Assembly: GCA_902801885.1 (NCBI GenBank)
Contig: CADCJX010000023.1
Span: 20,820 to 61,634, forward strand
Source: an uncultured Bacteroidia bacterium
Lineage (GTDB): Bacteria > Bacteroidota > Bacteroidia > Bacteroidales > UBA932
Direction: 5' to 3'
DNA length: 40,815 nt
Every line of letters starts with the position of its first letter. The first letter of the stretch is position 1. A program made the translations under genes and the position numbers. The notes under the pieces were generated by a model. The model worked only from the letters and a program-made list of their open reading frames with translations, had not been told where the DNA came from and made no database searches. Positions 26,673-34,910 of the stretch are shown one piece after another.

Positions 26673-28217
26673 GACGGAATATCCGAATCTTTTCACGGAG
26701 GCGTTCATCTTGAATGCCTCCGTTTTTTTCATTCCGAAAAATCGGAGGGCCTCTTCGGGTATGAATATTTCGGGTGTAGCGTCGGAATCAGAAAAATTGC
26801 ACACAAAGAGCATGACCTTTTTACTGTTCCCGCGCAGAAAGGCGAAATGATGCCTTGGATCAAAGCCACGGGAAGATTGATTGCAGTAGCAGAGGTCGAA
26901 AGTCCTCCCATGGGAGACAGCCGGACCGGCCGCCAGTGAATCAGCTCTCCGGAATACTTCTAGAGTCTCCTTCTCCTTAGGTTCGAGGGCATCTTTGCCA
27001 TGAATATATTCATAGAGCCTCCTGAGGGAAGGAACGCTCCACCAGTCGAAAATTGTAGTCCTGCCATCCAGCCCGCTGAAACCTTCAGAGTCCATTCCGC
27101 GCTCTCCGATTTCTTCGCCGAAATAAATCATGAAAGGCGCTGTGTTGAAGAGCATCGAGACGCAGAGAGGAGCGGGAGTCCTGGTAGCATCGTATCCGAA
27201 GAAATCTGATGCGAACCTTTGTTCGTCGTGGTTCTCCAGGAAATTGAGCATCCTGGGCTGAAGGTCACCAAGCATCTGCCAGTTCCATGTTATTGCCTGT
27301 GCCGAGCCGTGACCTTCCACAATTGACCGGAGGGAGTCATAAAGACCGGATTTGTCATACAGGAAGTCGAAACCGACTGTCTCGATGTAGTGCCGGTAAA
27401 GATCTTTCTTGTACACCTCGGCAATGAATATCACGTGCGGGAACTCAGCTTTGATGTTCTCTATCAGCCATTTCATGAATTGCCAGGGCACCATCTCGAC
27501 CATGTCGCACCTGAAGCCGTCGATTCCCTTGCTGCACCAGAAGCGCACTATGTCCAGCATCTTGTCCCAGGTAGAAGTATGAAAGTAGCAGTAATTCAGG
27601 CGTATGGTCTCGTACCAGTCATTCTTTCCAGGGAAAGGTGAGAAGCAGTTGCCAGAGGCTTTTGCCGGATTCTCGTAGTAGCCGTCCCCATGAACCGGAA
27701 GTACGAGGGTCTGGCCTGGATAGTAGTAGAAATCATTCTCCGGTGCCCAGTGTACAGACGGATCGTCTCCTGTACCCAGGACTCCGGATTTTCCGAATCC
27801 TGCAGGCACTTGTGCAAGCCCGGCTTTACCGTAATCCCGCGAGACATGGTTGGGAATGAAATCAATGATGGCTTTTAGCCCGGCAGAATGAGTCCTCTTT
27901 AATAAAGACTCGAACTCATCCATTCTTTCATGCAGATTATCTGCAAGATATGGATTGACATCATAATAATCAACAATGGCATAGGGAGAGCCTGCAGCCC
28001 CTTTGACGATAGCAGGGGAGGAGGCTGGACAACCATTACATGAATAGGTCGTTGCGTGCCGGATGATGCCAGTGTACCAGACATGGGTGATGCCAAGTTC
28101 ATCCTTCAAGTAGGAGAGGGATGCATCATCCACTTTGCTGAACTTCCCGCAGGGTTCCCCCTCGGAATTGCCCCATAGCCTTGGGAGCAACTGGTAGATT
28201 GTCATTTTTCCATCCAT
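26661..28217 (-). CDS. Cytosolic alpha-amylase family (GH13) glycosidase
   Basis: Predicted to act on alpha-1,4-glucan or maltodextrin. 518 residues from ATG 28217, which lies 1 nt after the stop of the preceding gene; a GTG 21 bp upstream is in frame but would overlap that gene. All four GH13 regions are present: GLKAIIDFIPNH, GIDGFRCDMVEMVP with nucleophile Asp238, VIFIAEVYK with acid/base Glu267, and FLENHDEQR with Asp331. No signal peptide is present, unlike the surface amylases of Bacteroidota starch loci, so the substrate should be intracellular glycogen or imported dextrin. A CNGC pair near residue 60 could bind metal or form a disulfide. The C-terminal domain is short; the pfk terminator lies within its last 23 codons on the other strand. 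Confidence 0.9.
   Translation of the reverse strand: MDGKMTIYQLLPRLWGNSEGEPCGKFSKVDDASLSYLKDELGITHVWYTGIIRHATTYSCNGCPASSPAIVKGAAGSPYAIVDYYDVNPYLADNLHERMDEFESLLKRTHSAGLKAIIDFIPNHVSRDYGKAGLAQVPAGFGKSGVLGTGDDPSVHWAPENDFYYYPGQTLVLPVHGDGYYENPAKASGNCFSPFPGKNDWYETIRLNYCYFHTSTWDKMLDIVRFWCSKGIDGFRCDMVEMVPWQFMKWLIENIKAEFPHVIFIAEVYKKDLYRHYIETVGFDFLYDKSGLYDSLRSIVEGHGSAQAITWNWQMLGDLQPRMLNFLENHDEQRFASDFFGYDATRTPAPLCVSMLFNTAPFMIYFGEEIGERGMDSEGFSGLDGRTTIFDWWSVPSLRRLYEYIHGKDALEPKEKETLEVFRRADSLAAGPAVSHGRTFDLCYCNQSSRGFDPRHHFAFLRGNSKKVMLFVCNFSDSDATPEIFIPEEALRFFGMKKTEAFKMNASVKRFGYSVLPV
26696..26729 (+). terminator. Strong intrinsic terminator of pfk inside the amylase gene
   Basis: Stem CGGAGGC/GCCTCCG (26696-26702 with 26716-26722) extended by a G-T pair and TTCA/TGAA, with a TCT triloop, is followed by seven T (26723-26729). 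It begins 24 nt after the pfk stop. Read on the minus strand the same bases encode amylase residues around KTEAFKMNASVK. Confidence 0.88.
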
Positions 28218-28218
28218 G

Positions 28219-31146
28219 TCATACCCCGATGATGGCACGAGAACTGTTCCGGTCTATGAATCCTGTGAGTCCTTCGATGCGGTAGACTTTGACGAAGTCT
28301 CCTGACCAGATGCATTCCTTGGACTTAATAGATTCAAAGTCGATTTCGCCGGAGCCGGCGAACTGGTCCACCGAAAGGTACCCGACGCCAAGTGATGTTA
28401 TGTTCTGGAAGAAGTGCGTGCCCTGGCTGGGCTCTATCCTGAAACCTTCCATGCCATATTCAACGACCATCCTTGCGGCCGAAATGTCGGTCCACGCTAC
28501 AGGCACGCCAAGTGTCGGAATAGATGATCCCCACCTTCCTGGACCGACAAGGAAATAGCTCTTTCCTTCAGCGATCATCCTCGAATTGATCCCGGCTATT
28601 TCCGCAGCCATTTTTTCAGTCTTCATCTTATCGAATGACTCAGGCAGGATGATCACGAGATACTCTGATTCGTTGAACCAACCGTTGCCAAGAGCACTGT
28701 CGCTCTTTATCAGATGCTGACTGACAGTCTTGGTGGCTTCGGCGATTGATGAGGTCCGGAAATCGGATCCGGAAGAAACTGGGCGTACCTGAAGGAGATC
28801 AAGTACAGCCTCCTTCCCGCCGCTGCCGGTTACCGGATCGAGCGCGAACTCCAGTTCTACCTCTCCCATGAGTTCATTCCGGCAAATGTCCATGATGTCG
28901 GACAGAGCCTTGGCAAGAGGGAAGCGGTCATACTGGAATATCCCATCGAATGATATTACACGCGGTCCTCTGGCATTAACGCCCGGTTGCATCCTGTCAT
29001 CTTGGAAAACGTAAGTGGATGCCACCAGCTCCGGGTGGTCATAGCTTTCAAGCGCCTGTGCTATGGGAACCATCTTGAGGTTGATGCCATCGTTCCTGGA
29101 AATCTTGAAGGACCCCGGGTTAGTGTCCAGTACGAACATTTCGTTCTGGGTGTCACGCATGGCAAGCTTGGGAGAAGACAACTGCAGTATCTTCTTTGGC
29201 TGCCTGGGATCCACACGGAGGGTCCTGCCTCCGTCGACGACCGTCTTGCCCAGTCCGAAGGCCACGTTCAGGACTCCATCTTCAGACTTCTCGGAACCTA
29301 TAGGGTAAGAGTTCATTGACCTGGCAACTCCTGATAGCATGGGATAGTAGAATCCGCCGTGGTCCGAGCCACAGATGGTTTGTATGATGACTGCCATCTT
29401 CTCCTCTCCAAGTAGGTTCCCGCTTGCCTGGATGTAAGCCCTGCTTCCGGCAAAATAAGTGGATGCATAGACGCTTTTGATCGCCTTTGTAAGTTCCCTG
29501 AGCATCCTGTCCTTGTTCTCTACGAAGGGGCACATGTAGGTCGAATAGACACCGGCGAATGGCTGGTAATTGCTGTCTTCGAGCTTGGAACTTGAACGGA
29601 CCGCAACCGGGCGGCGGACAGTCTCCACGAAAGCCTTCAGCTTCTTCATCAAGTCCGCGGGGAGCGTGGATGCTACGAATTCAGAAAGTATCTCGTCATC
29701 AGATAGTTCAGAATCGATTACCGACTGTAAGCCATTCTCAACTATAAACTGGTCGAACCAGTCTGTGGACACGACGACGCTTCGAGGGATCCGGATCCTC
29801 ATCCCAGGATACTTGAATGCAAGCGAATGCTTCTGGACCAGATGATTCAGGAATGCCAAACCCCTGGCTTTGCCTCCGAGTGATCCTTCACCCAGGCGGG
29901 AGAACCAGAAATAGCTCTGGTAGGAATCTTCATTGAATTCAGCGATCACACCCTGTCCGATCATCTGGTGATATCTCCCGATCTGTTCCAACAGGAATTC
30001 CCTGAATTCACCGGCGTCGTCATGGTGGGCCTCCCTGAATGTCTTGGCAAGGTCGAAAAGTCCCCTGGCGTAAAGCCACTTCGAAAACATATTCCTGGAA
30101 GTGTTGCTGACCAGGATTTTATCAGGGATGTCTCCAACTATCTTTTCCAGCTGTGTCAGGCTTGATGCCCGGCCGCGTTCTGTACCCGATGAGTCGCGGA
30201 AGACGAAGTCTCCGAATCCGAACTCTTCCTTCATGTAGTCGCCAAGCTGCATGAAAAGGGTCCTCGAGAATTTCTTCAGGAAACCGACTTTAAGCTCTTC
30301 AGCGACCTCTGCAATGCTTCCTTGCGAAGACTGCAGGAGGACAGGCATCAGGGGATCATATTCCTTTATCCTCCTCACGAGGTCGAGTCCTGCATCGAGT
30401 TTTTCGCTCTTGCTGCTGTCTCCCTTGTGGATGACCATCCCCACGTCGGAGATTACACCCATCAGATAATCCTTGTACTTTTCAAAATAGGCGAGAGCAT
30501 CGTCGTAGCAAGTGGCCAGCAGGATCTTCGGTCTGGAACGCTTGCGATACTTCCTCTGTCCCTCGTTTTGGAATTCGGTCAGGAATTCACGGCTCTGGGT
30601 GATGAGCAGTTTGTACAACTCCGGCAGGTAGGTCGAATAATAACGGACCGAGTCCTCTACGAGCAGGATCACCCTGACACCGACCCCGAAGACATCGTTG
30701 TCGGCATTAGCAGAATCTTCTATCAGCTTGACGATCGCAAGGATCAGGTCGGCGTTGCCGTGCCAGCTGAACACGAAGTCGATACCGCTTTGGTCATATT
30801 CAAAAATACGCTGCCTTACGGCCTTGGAGTAATGGATGAGCATAATGAACGGGATGTCGCTTCCGTTCTTTTTAAGTTCAGACGCGAAGGCGAAGATTTC
30901 CCTATCCCGGTCATTGTACATGCACATGATCATGTCTATTTCCGAGTCCGATTCCATCACCGTCCTGGCTTCTGATGAGGAATTGGCCCAGATGAACATC
31001 GGGGGATTGCTCAGGTTCAGTTCACGGTATTCATTGATGACCTGGCTTTCGATCCGGCCGTCTTCTTCGAGAGTGAAGGCGTCATAGTTGCTGCAGATCA
31101 TCAGGATCCTCCTGATCCTGGAGCGCATCAAGGATTCTTCGTTCAT
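28219..31146 (-). CDS. Two receiver-like domains fused to PPDK-type ATP-grasp domain, function unknown
   Basis: 975 residues, cytosolic. Residues 10-145 form a degenerate receiver-like fold (no acceptor Asp or conserved Lys). Residues 155-305 form a second receiver with a complete site: Glu164-Asp165 (LLVEDS), acceptor Asp234 (GVISDVGM), Ser273/Ser274 (LLQSS) and Lys291/292 (FLKKF). After a helical link (about 315-410) comes a PEP synthase/PPDK N-terminal ATP-grasp domain (about 410-795), with RLGEGSLGGKARGL, RRPVAVRSSSKLEDSNYQPF and LLQVRPVSS. The swivelling phosphohistidine domain (motif like GGxTSHAA) and the PEP/pyruvate barrel are absent. Instead 800-975 is a region with GPGRWGSS and SQGTHFFQNIT. 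Similar proteins are often named PEP synthase in Bacteroidota, but the missing parts rule out that reaction. Its ATG overlaps the methyltransferase stop (ATGA); the amylase follows by 1 nt. Confidence 0.85.
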   Translation of the reverse strand: MNEESLMRSRIRRILMICSNYDAFTLEEDGRIESQVINEYRELNLSNPPMFIWANSSSEARTVMESDSEIDMIMCMYNDRDREIFAFASELKKNGSDIPFIMLIHYSKAVRQRIFEYDQSGIDFVFSWHGNADLILAIVKLIEDSANADNDVFGVGVRVILLVEDSVRYYSTYLPELYKLLITQSREFLTEFQNEGQRKYRKRSRPKILLATCYDDALAYFEKYKDYLMGVISDVGMVIHKGDSSKSEKLDAGLDLVRRIKEYDPLMPVLLQSSQGSIAEVAEELKVGFLKKFSRTLFMQLGDYMKEEFGFGDFVFRDSSGTERGRASSLTQLEKIVGDIPDKILVSNTSRNMFSKWLYARGLFDLAKTFREAHHDDAGEFREFLLEQIGRYHQMIGQGVIAEFNEDSYQSYFWFSRLGEGSLGGKARGLAFLNHLVQKHSLAFKYPGMRIRIPRSVVVSTDWFDQFIVENGLQSVIDSELSDDEILSEFVASTLPADLMKKLKAFVETVRRPVAVRSSSKLEDSNYQPFAGVYSTYMCPFVENKDRMLRELTKAIKSVYASTYFAGSRAYIQASGNLLGEEKMAVIIQTICGSDHGGFYYPMLSGVARSMNSYPIGSEKSEDGVLNVAFGLGKTVVDGGRTLRVDPRQPKKILQLSSPKLAMRDTQNEMFVLDTNPGSFKISRNDGINLKMVPIAQALESYDHPELVASTYVFQDDRMQPGVNARGPRVISFDGIFQYDRFPLAKALSDIMDICRNELMGEVELEFALDPVTGSGGKEAVLDLLQVRPVSSGSDFRTSSIAEATKTVSQHLIKSDSALGNGWFNESEYLVIILPESFDKMKTEKMAAEIAGINSRMIAEGKSYFLVGPGRWGSSIPTLGVPVAWTDISAARMVVEYGMEGFRIEPSQGTHFFQNITSLGVGYLSVDQFAGSGEIDFESIKSKECIWSGDFVKVYRIEGLTGFIDRNSSRAIIGV

Positions 31147-31910
31147 TTCCTGTCTTTTGTTAAGGTCCTCCGGCGGAACTCTGCGACAGTGACGGCTGTA
31201 GCCACGGCTGCGTTGAGCGATTCGGAGCCCGGCTGGTCAGCCGGATATGGGGGGATGTACAATCTGTCGGTCACGGCAGAAGCGACCGCAGACGAGATAC
31301 CGTTCGCTTCGTTTCCGACAACTATCAATGACTTGGTCGAATTGCCTGTGTTGAGTTCCTTGGAATAGATGTTGTCTCCGTCGAGGAAGGTGCCATAGGC
31401 GGATCCTCCGGAAAGGGAGAAGAACCTGCAAAGCCTCGTGATGTCACAATAATGGAAGCGGACCCTGAAAATGGCACCCATCGTGGACTGGACTACCTTC
31501 GGATTGAAGACATCTACAGTGTCCGGGGACGCGAAAACTCCGTCCAGCCCGAACCAGTCGGCAATCCTGAGTATCGTGCCCAGGTTGCCAGGATCCCTGA
31601 TCCCGTCCAAGGCAAGGAACAGGCCGTTTTCTGGAAGTGCAAAATAAGAGAGGTCTTCTATCTCAAGGTTCTCCGGCTTTCTGAGGACTGCCAGGGCAGG
31701 GGAAGGGGAACTCAGGAGGGTCATCCTTTCCATTGCAGTTACACCTATTTCCTTCATGCGGTAGTGCCTGACAACTTCGAATGATGACTGCAGTGCTTCA
31801 TTGACCATCTTTTCGCCTTCTACGACGAACATCCCGTTTTCATCCCTGTTTTTTTTCCTTTCGAGGGACTTGACGAAGCGTATTTCGTTATTGGAAACCG
31901 GTAAGCTCAT
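31143..31910 (-). CDS. TrmH/SpoU family RNA 2'-O-methyltransferase
   Basis: SAM-dependent methylation of a ribose in tRNA or rRNA; the target is not predictable. 255 residues from ATG 31910; an in-frame TTG at 31925 would overlap the expected transcription start. N-terminal substrate-binding domain about 1-95 (FVKSLERKKNRDENGMFVVE). The SpoU knot shows its three motifs: GIRDPGNLGTILRIADWFG with the catalytic Arg, LIVVGNEANGIS, and ESLNAAVATAV. First gene of a three-gene operon; it shares an ATGA with the receiver/ATP-grasp gene, so the two are translationally coupled. Confidence 0.93.
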   Translation of the reverse strand: MSLPVSNNEIRFVKSLERKKNRDENGMFVVEGEKMVNEALQSSFEVVRHYRMKEIGVTAMERMTLLSSPSPALAVLRKPENLEIEDLSYFALPENGLFLALDGIRDPGNLGTILRIADWFGLDGVFASPDTVDVFNPKVVQSTMGAIFRVRFHYCDITRLCRFFSLSGGSAYGTFLDGDNIYSKELNTGNSTKSLIVVGNEANGISSAVASAVTDRLYIPPYPADQPGSESLNAAVATAVTVAEFRRRTLTKDRK

Positions 31911-31932
31911 AAATCTGTCATCCAATGGTGAA

Positions 31933-31940
31933 CAAATATA
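31933..31940 (-). promoter_or_regulatory. -7 box (TATATTTG) of the methyltransferase operon
   Basis: The minus strand reads TATATTTG 22 bp before ATG 31910. Start site near 31926 gives a leader of about 15 nt and excludes TTG 31925 as a normal start. Confidence 0.55.
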
Positions 31941-31953
31941 TTAATATTCTTCC

Positions 31954-31961
31954 TATTTTTG
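31954..31961 (+). promoter_or_regulatory. -7 box (TATTTTTG) of the Omp85 gene, implying an almost leaderless mRNA
   Basis: TATTTTTG ends 7 nt before the ATG at 31969. In Bacteroidota the start site lies about 7 nt past this box, which would put it at or next to the ATG. No -33 TTTG is seen at 19-21 nt. Confidence 0.45.
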
Positions 31962-31968
31962 TAGAATC

Positions 31969-34176
31969 ATGGTGCCAAAAACGTCCTCCACCATACTCTC
32001 CGTCCTGGTCATCGCTATCGCGCTGGTCTGCTCCTGCAGTACTACCCGCGTGCTCGAAGAAGGGCAGTACCGCCTGGCGAAGAATGAGGTCGAAATCACC
32101 AATGACCGTAAATTCAATCCCAAGGAAGTCGAGAAGTACATTCAGCAGAAATCCAACACCTACCTCGTCTTCGGCTGGAACCCGTTCCTTAACGTCTACA
32201 ACTGGTCAGGAAGGGACACCAGCAAGTTCTCCAACAAGTTGATCCGCAAGATAGGCGTTGCTCCGGTCGTCTACCAGCCAGCGCAGGTGGACGCTTCCAT
32301 CGACAACATCAAGCGCCACCTCGAGTACCTTGGCTATTACCATTCTGATGTCAAGAGCGACGTCAAGGTGGACGGCAGGGATGTCGACGTCAAATACACG
32401 GTCACCCTGGGTGACAGGTACAAGATCGACAAGATCACCTTCTCGGTTCCGGAAGGGAAGTTTGCGGAGGATTTCTATGCGGACACCACGAACATTTCGA
32501 TCAAGAGGGGAGACTATCTTTCCGAGGCCGACCTGGAACTTGAAACAGAACGTTCAGCAGCATGGATGAGAAGGAACGGATGGTTCGGTTTTACCAAGAA
32601 TTACTACACCTTCGAGGCAGACACACTGGAACGCCGTGACACTGCCGACCTGCAGATGATCATCCGCGAATACACCAGGAACCAAAGTCCGGACAATGCC
32701 CGTCCGTTCAGGAAATACAATTTCGGAAATGTTGGAATATCTTGGGACAAGGACCTTGTCTTCAACCGCAGGGTTCTCAGGAACATGAATACCATAGTCC
32801 CGGGCGACATGTATGATGAAGGGGAAGTCAATACGACTTATTCAAGACTTTCTGCTCTCAAGCTTTTCAGTGGGGTGAGCATTGCCCTCAATCCTCGGGA
32901 TACCTCCGACATCGTGGACTGCGACATAACACTGACGAGGTCAAGGGTACAGGGATTCAAAGTCAACCTGGAGGGCTCTACGAATTCAAACGGTCTGATC
33001 GGCGTCTCGCCGCAGCTCAGCTATTTCCACAAGAATATATTCCATGGCGGCCAGTGGCTGAACCTCAGTTTCCTGGGTAATTTCCAGTTCAAGTCAAACG
33101 ACCGGAATGTCCGTTCGGATGAGACCGGTGTTTCGGGAAGCTTGAGTTTCCCTAAGTTCCTGGGGCTGCCCAACACCTTGTTTACAGGACCCAACATTCC
33201 ACGGACAGAGATAAACGCATCCTATACCTACCAGAACCGCCCTGAATATACCAGGAAAATGATTTCGACATCCTTCGGCTATTCCGGGTCCTTGTCAGGA
33301 GGAAGGTTCTACTACCAATTCTACCCGGTCCAAGCCAAGATCGTCCGCCTGGACCATCTGGATCCCGGTTTCTTCAACACTCTTTCAGGGAATCCCTTCA
33401 TGAGGGATGCGTACCAGAACCACTTTGACCTCGGCTCCAGTGTCATGGTTTACTACACTACATGTGCCGACCTCAATCCAAAGGTTTCATACCAGTACGT
33501 CCGCTTCCAACTCGACGCCTCCGGTAACGTGGCCAGTCTGTTCAACCGCTACATGAAATCAGACCAGTATGGTTCGAGGCTGATCTGGGGGACACCATAC
33601 TCGCAGTATCTGCGATCCGAGGTTTCCTATGGAAAGACTGTCGTACTGGGCAAGAACAGCAACAGGGCGATTGCCCTGAGGGTACTGGCCGGAGTCGGAC
33701 ACGCCTATGGCAATTCCGTTACGATGCCTTTCGAGAAGCAGTTCTACAGTGGAGGCGCCAGCAGCATGAGAGGATGGCAGGCCCGTACCCTGGGCCCCGG
33801 ACGTGCCAAGGCCGACACATCATTCGTAATTCCGAGCCAGACCGGAGACCTGAAGATGGAGGTTAATCTCGAATACCGTTTCCCCTTATTCTGGAAACTG
33901 TACGGAGCCTTGTTCCTGGACATGGGAAATGTCTGGAACATAAAGACTTCTGAAGACGATGAGGCTGGCAGGTTTTCTTTCGACGACTTTCAGGACACCA
34001 TGGCATCAAACACGGGATTCGGGCTTAGAATGGACCTGAATTTCCTTATCCTCAGGCTTGATGTCGGTCTGAAGACCTATGATCCTTCTAAAGGTGAAGA
34101 CGGAACCTACGGTTTTGCAGACTGGACCAAACGGGATGCCTACGCAATCCATTTTGGAGTCGGTTATCCCTTCTAA
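31969..34176 (+). CDS. TamL-like Omp85 lipoprotein (BamA/TamA family)
   Basis: Outer-membrane protein with POTRA domains and a 16-strand type barrel, implicated in assembly of outer-membrane proteins. 735 residues. The N-terminus is a lipoprotein signal (hydrophobic ILSVLVIAIALV, then CSC; Cys23 the likely lipid site) rather than a plain signal peptide, the hallmark of Bacteroidota TamL. POTRA-like segments fill about 30-290 (RLAKNEVEITNDRKFN, KITFSVPEGKFAEDFY, IVPGDMYDEGEVNTTYSRL). The barrel follows from about 350, with the Omp85 motif region GGASSMRGWQ and a final GVGYPF ending in Phe, as BamA recognition requires. TamB is not next to it. Ends 4 bp before a convergent gene. Confidence 0.9.
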   Translation: MVPKTSSTILSVLVIAIALVCSCSTTRVLEEGQYRLAKNEVEITNDRKFNPKEVEKYIQQKSNTYLVFGWNPFLNVYNWSGRDTSKFSNKLIRKIGVAPVVYQPAQVDASIDNIKRHLEYLGYYHSDVKSDVKVDGRDVDVKYTVTLGDRYKIDKITFSVPEGKFAEDFYADTTNISIKRGDYLSEADLELETERSAAWMRRNGWFGFTKNYYTFEADTLERRDTADLQMIIREYTRNQSPDNARPFRKYNFGNVGISWDKDLVFNRRVLRNMNTIVPGDMYDEGEVNTTYSRLSALKLFSGVSIALNPRDTSDIVDCDITLTRSRVQGFKVNLEGSTNSNGLIGVSPQLSYFHKNIFHGGQWLNLSFLGNFQFKSNDRNVRSDETGVSGSLSFPKFLGLPNTLFTGPNIPRTEINASYTYQNRPEYTRKMISTSFGYSGSLSGGRFYYQFYPVQAKIVRLDHLDPGFFNTLSGNPFMRDAYQNHFDLGSSVMVYYTTCADLNPKVSYQYVRFQLDASGNVASLFNRYMKSDQYGSRLIWGTPYSQYLRSEVSYGKTVVLGKNSNRAIALRVLAGVGHAYGNSVTMPFEKQFYSGGASSMRGWQARTLGPGRAKADTSFVIPSQTGDLKMEVNLEYRFPLFWKLYGALFLDMGNVWNIKTSEDDEAGRFSFDDFQDTMASNTGFGLRMDLNFLILRLDVGLKTYDPSKGEDGTYGFADWTKRDAYAIHFGVGYPF

Positions 34177-34180
34177 TTAG

Positions 34181-34900
34181 CTATAATATCCTGATTTTTA
34201 AGACGATGGGGTAGTGGTCGCTGATTTTCGGCACCCCGTATCCATCAGTAATCATTGCGTACGAGAGGGGAGTGAGGCCGTTGACAAAGAAATGGTCGAT
34301 CGCACCATGACTCTCGGCCGGCCTGGAAAAGTTTGCGAATGTGTCCTCTTCAGGAATGCCCAGGATCACTCTTGCTGATTCCATTTTGAGACCGGCTTCG
34401 TTGATATTCTTAAGAAAGGTGTTCCAGTCCCCGCTTGCAACATCTTTTCCTGTCAGCTGTCCGTTGACTTGTTCAACGGTCCTGGCAACGATCTTGGCCT
34501 CCCATCTTGAATGCACATTGATTATCTTGATTCCTGAGACCGAGCATGACTCCCAGAAGATCGAAAATCTGTGCCCTGAGGATTTCAAGGTTTTGCGGAT
34601 ATAGATTGGATGGCTGACGGAAAGACCGGCACTCTTGTAGCCATCGGGAATATACCGCCCGACCGGTGGAAGTACTTCCTGAAGGCAGATTACATCCGGA
34701 TCAACATCCCCGATCATTTTCTCCATAGCCTCCATCCGTCTTTTCCAGTAGGTATCCTTGCTCTCGTCGGTATCTCTGGTCCATTCACGGACATTGAATG
34801 AAAGAATCACCAGAGAATCAGCGGTTTGGGCAGAAGCAGGCAACGTCTGGAAGGGGAGTGAAGCCATTGCAAGGAGAATCAACTGCCAGATCCGGCTCAT
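34181..34900 (-). CDS. Secreted endonuclease/exonuclease/phosphatase family protein
   Basis: Metal-dependent phosphoesterase fold, probably exported. 239 residues from ATG 34900; the upstream GTG at 34930 would overlap rlmD and bury the signal. Signal peptide 1-25 (LILLAMASLPFQTLPASAQ). All family residues are present: Asn36 (SFNVREW), Glu75 (ICLQEV), His130 (INVHSRW), Asp158 and Asn160 (SGDWN), Asp202 (AIDHFF), Asp228-His229 (ISDHYP). Substrate may be DNA, a phospholipid or an inositol phosphate; the sequence does not decide. Begins 10 nt after rlmD, likely the same transcript. Confidence 0.9.
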   Translation of the reverse strand: MSRIWQLILLAMASLPFQTLPASAQTADSLVILSFNVREWTRDTDESKDTYWKRRMEAMEKMIGDVDPDVICLQEVLPPVGRYIPDGYKSAGLSVSHPIYIRKTLKSSGHRFSIFWESCSVSGIKIINVHSRWEAKIVARTVEQVNGQLTGKDVASGDWNTFLKNINEAGLKMESARVILGIPEEDTFANFSRPAESHGAIDHFFVNGLTPLSYAMITDGYGVPKISDHYPIVLKIRIL

Positions 34901-34910
34901 GGAAAAGAAT

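Noticed and set aside
28219-31146. Functional PEP synthase or pyruvate phosphate dikinase
   Set aside because: No phosphohistidine motif and no PEP/pyruvate barrel are present in 975 residues.
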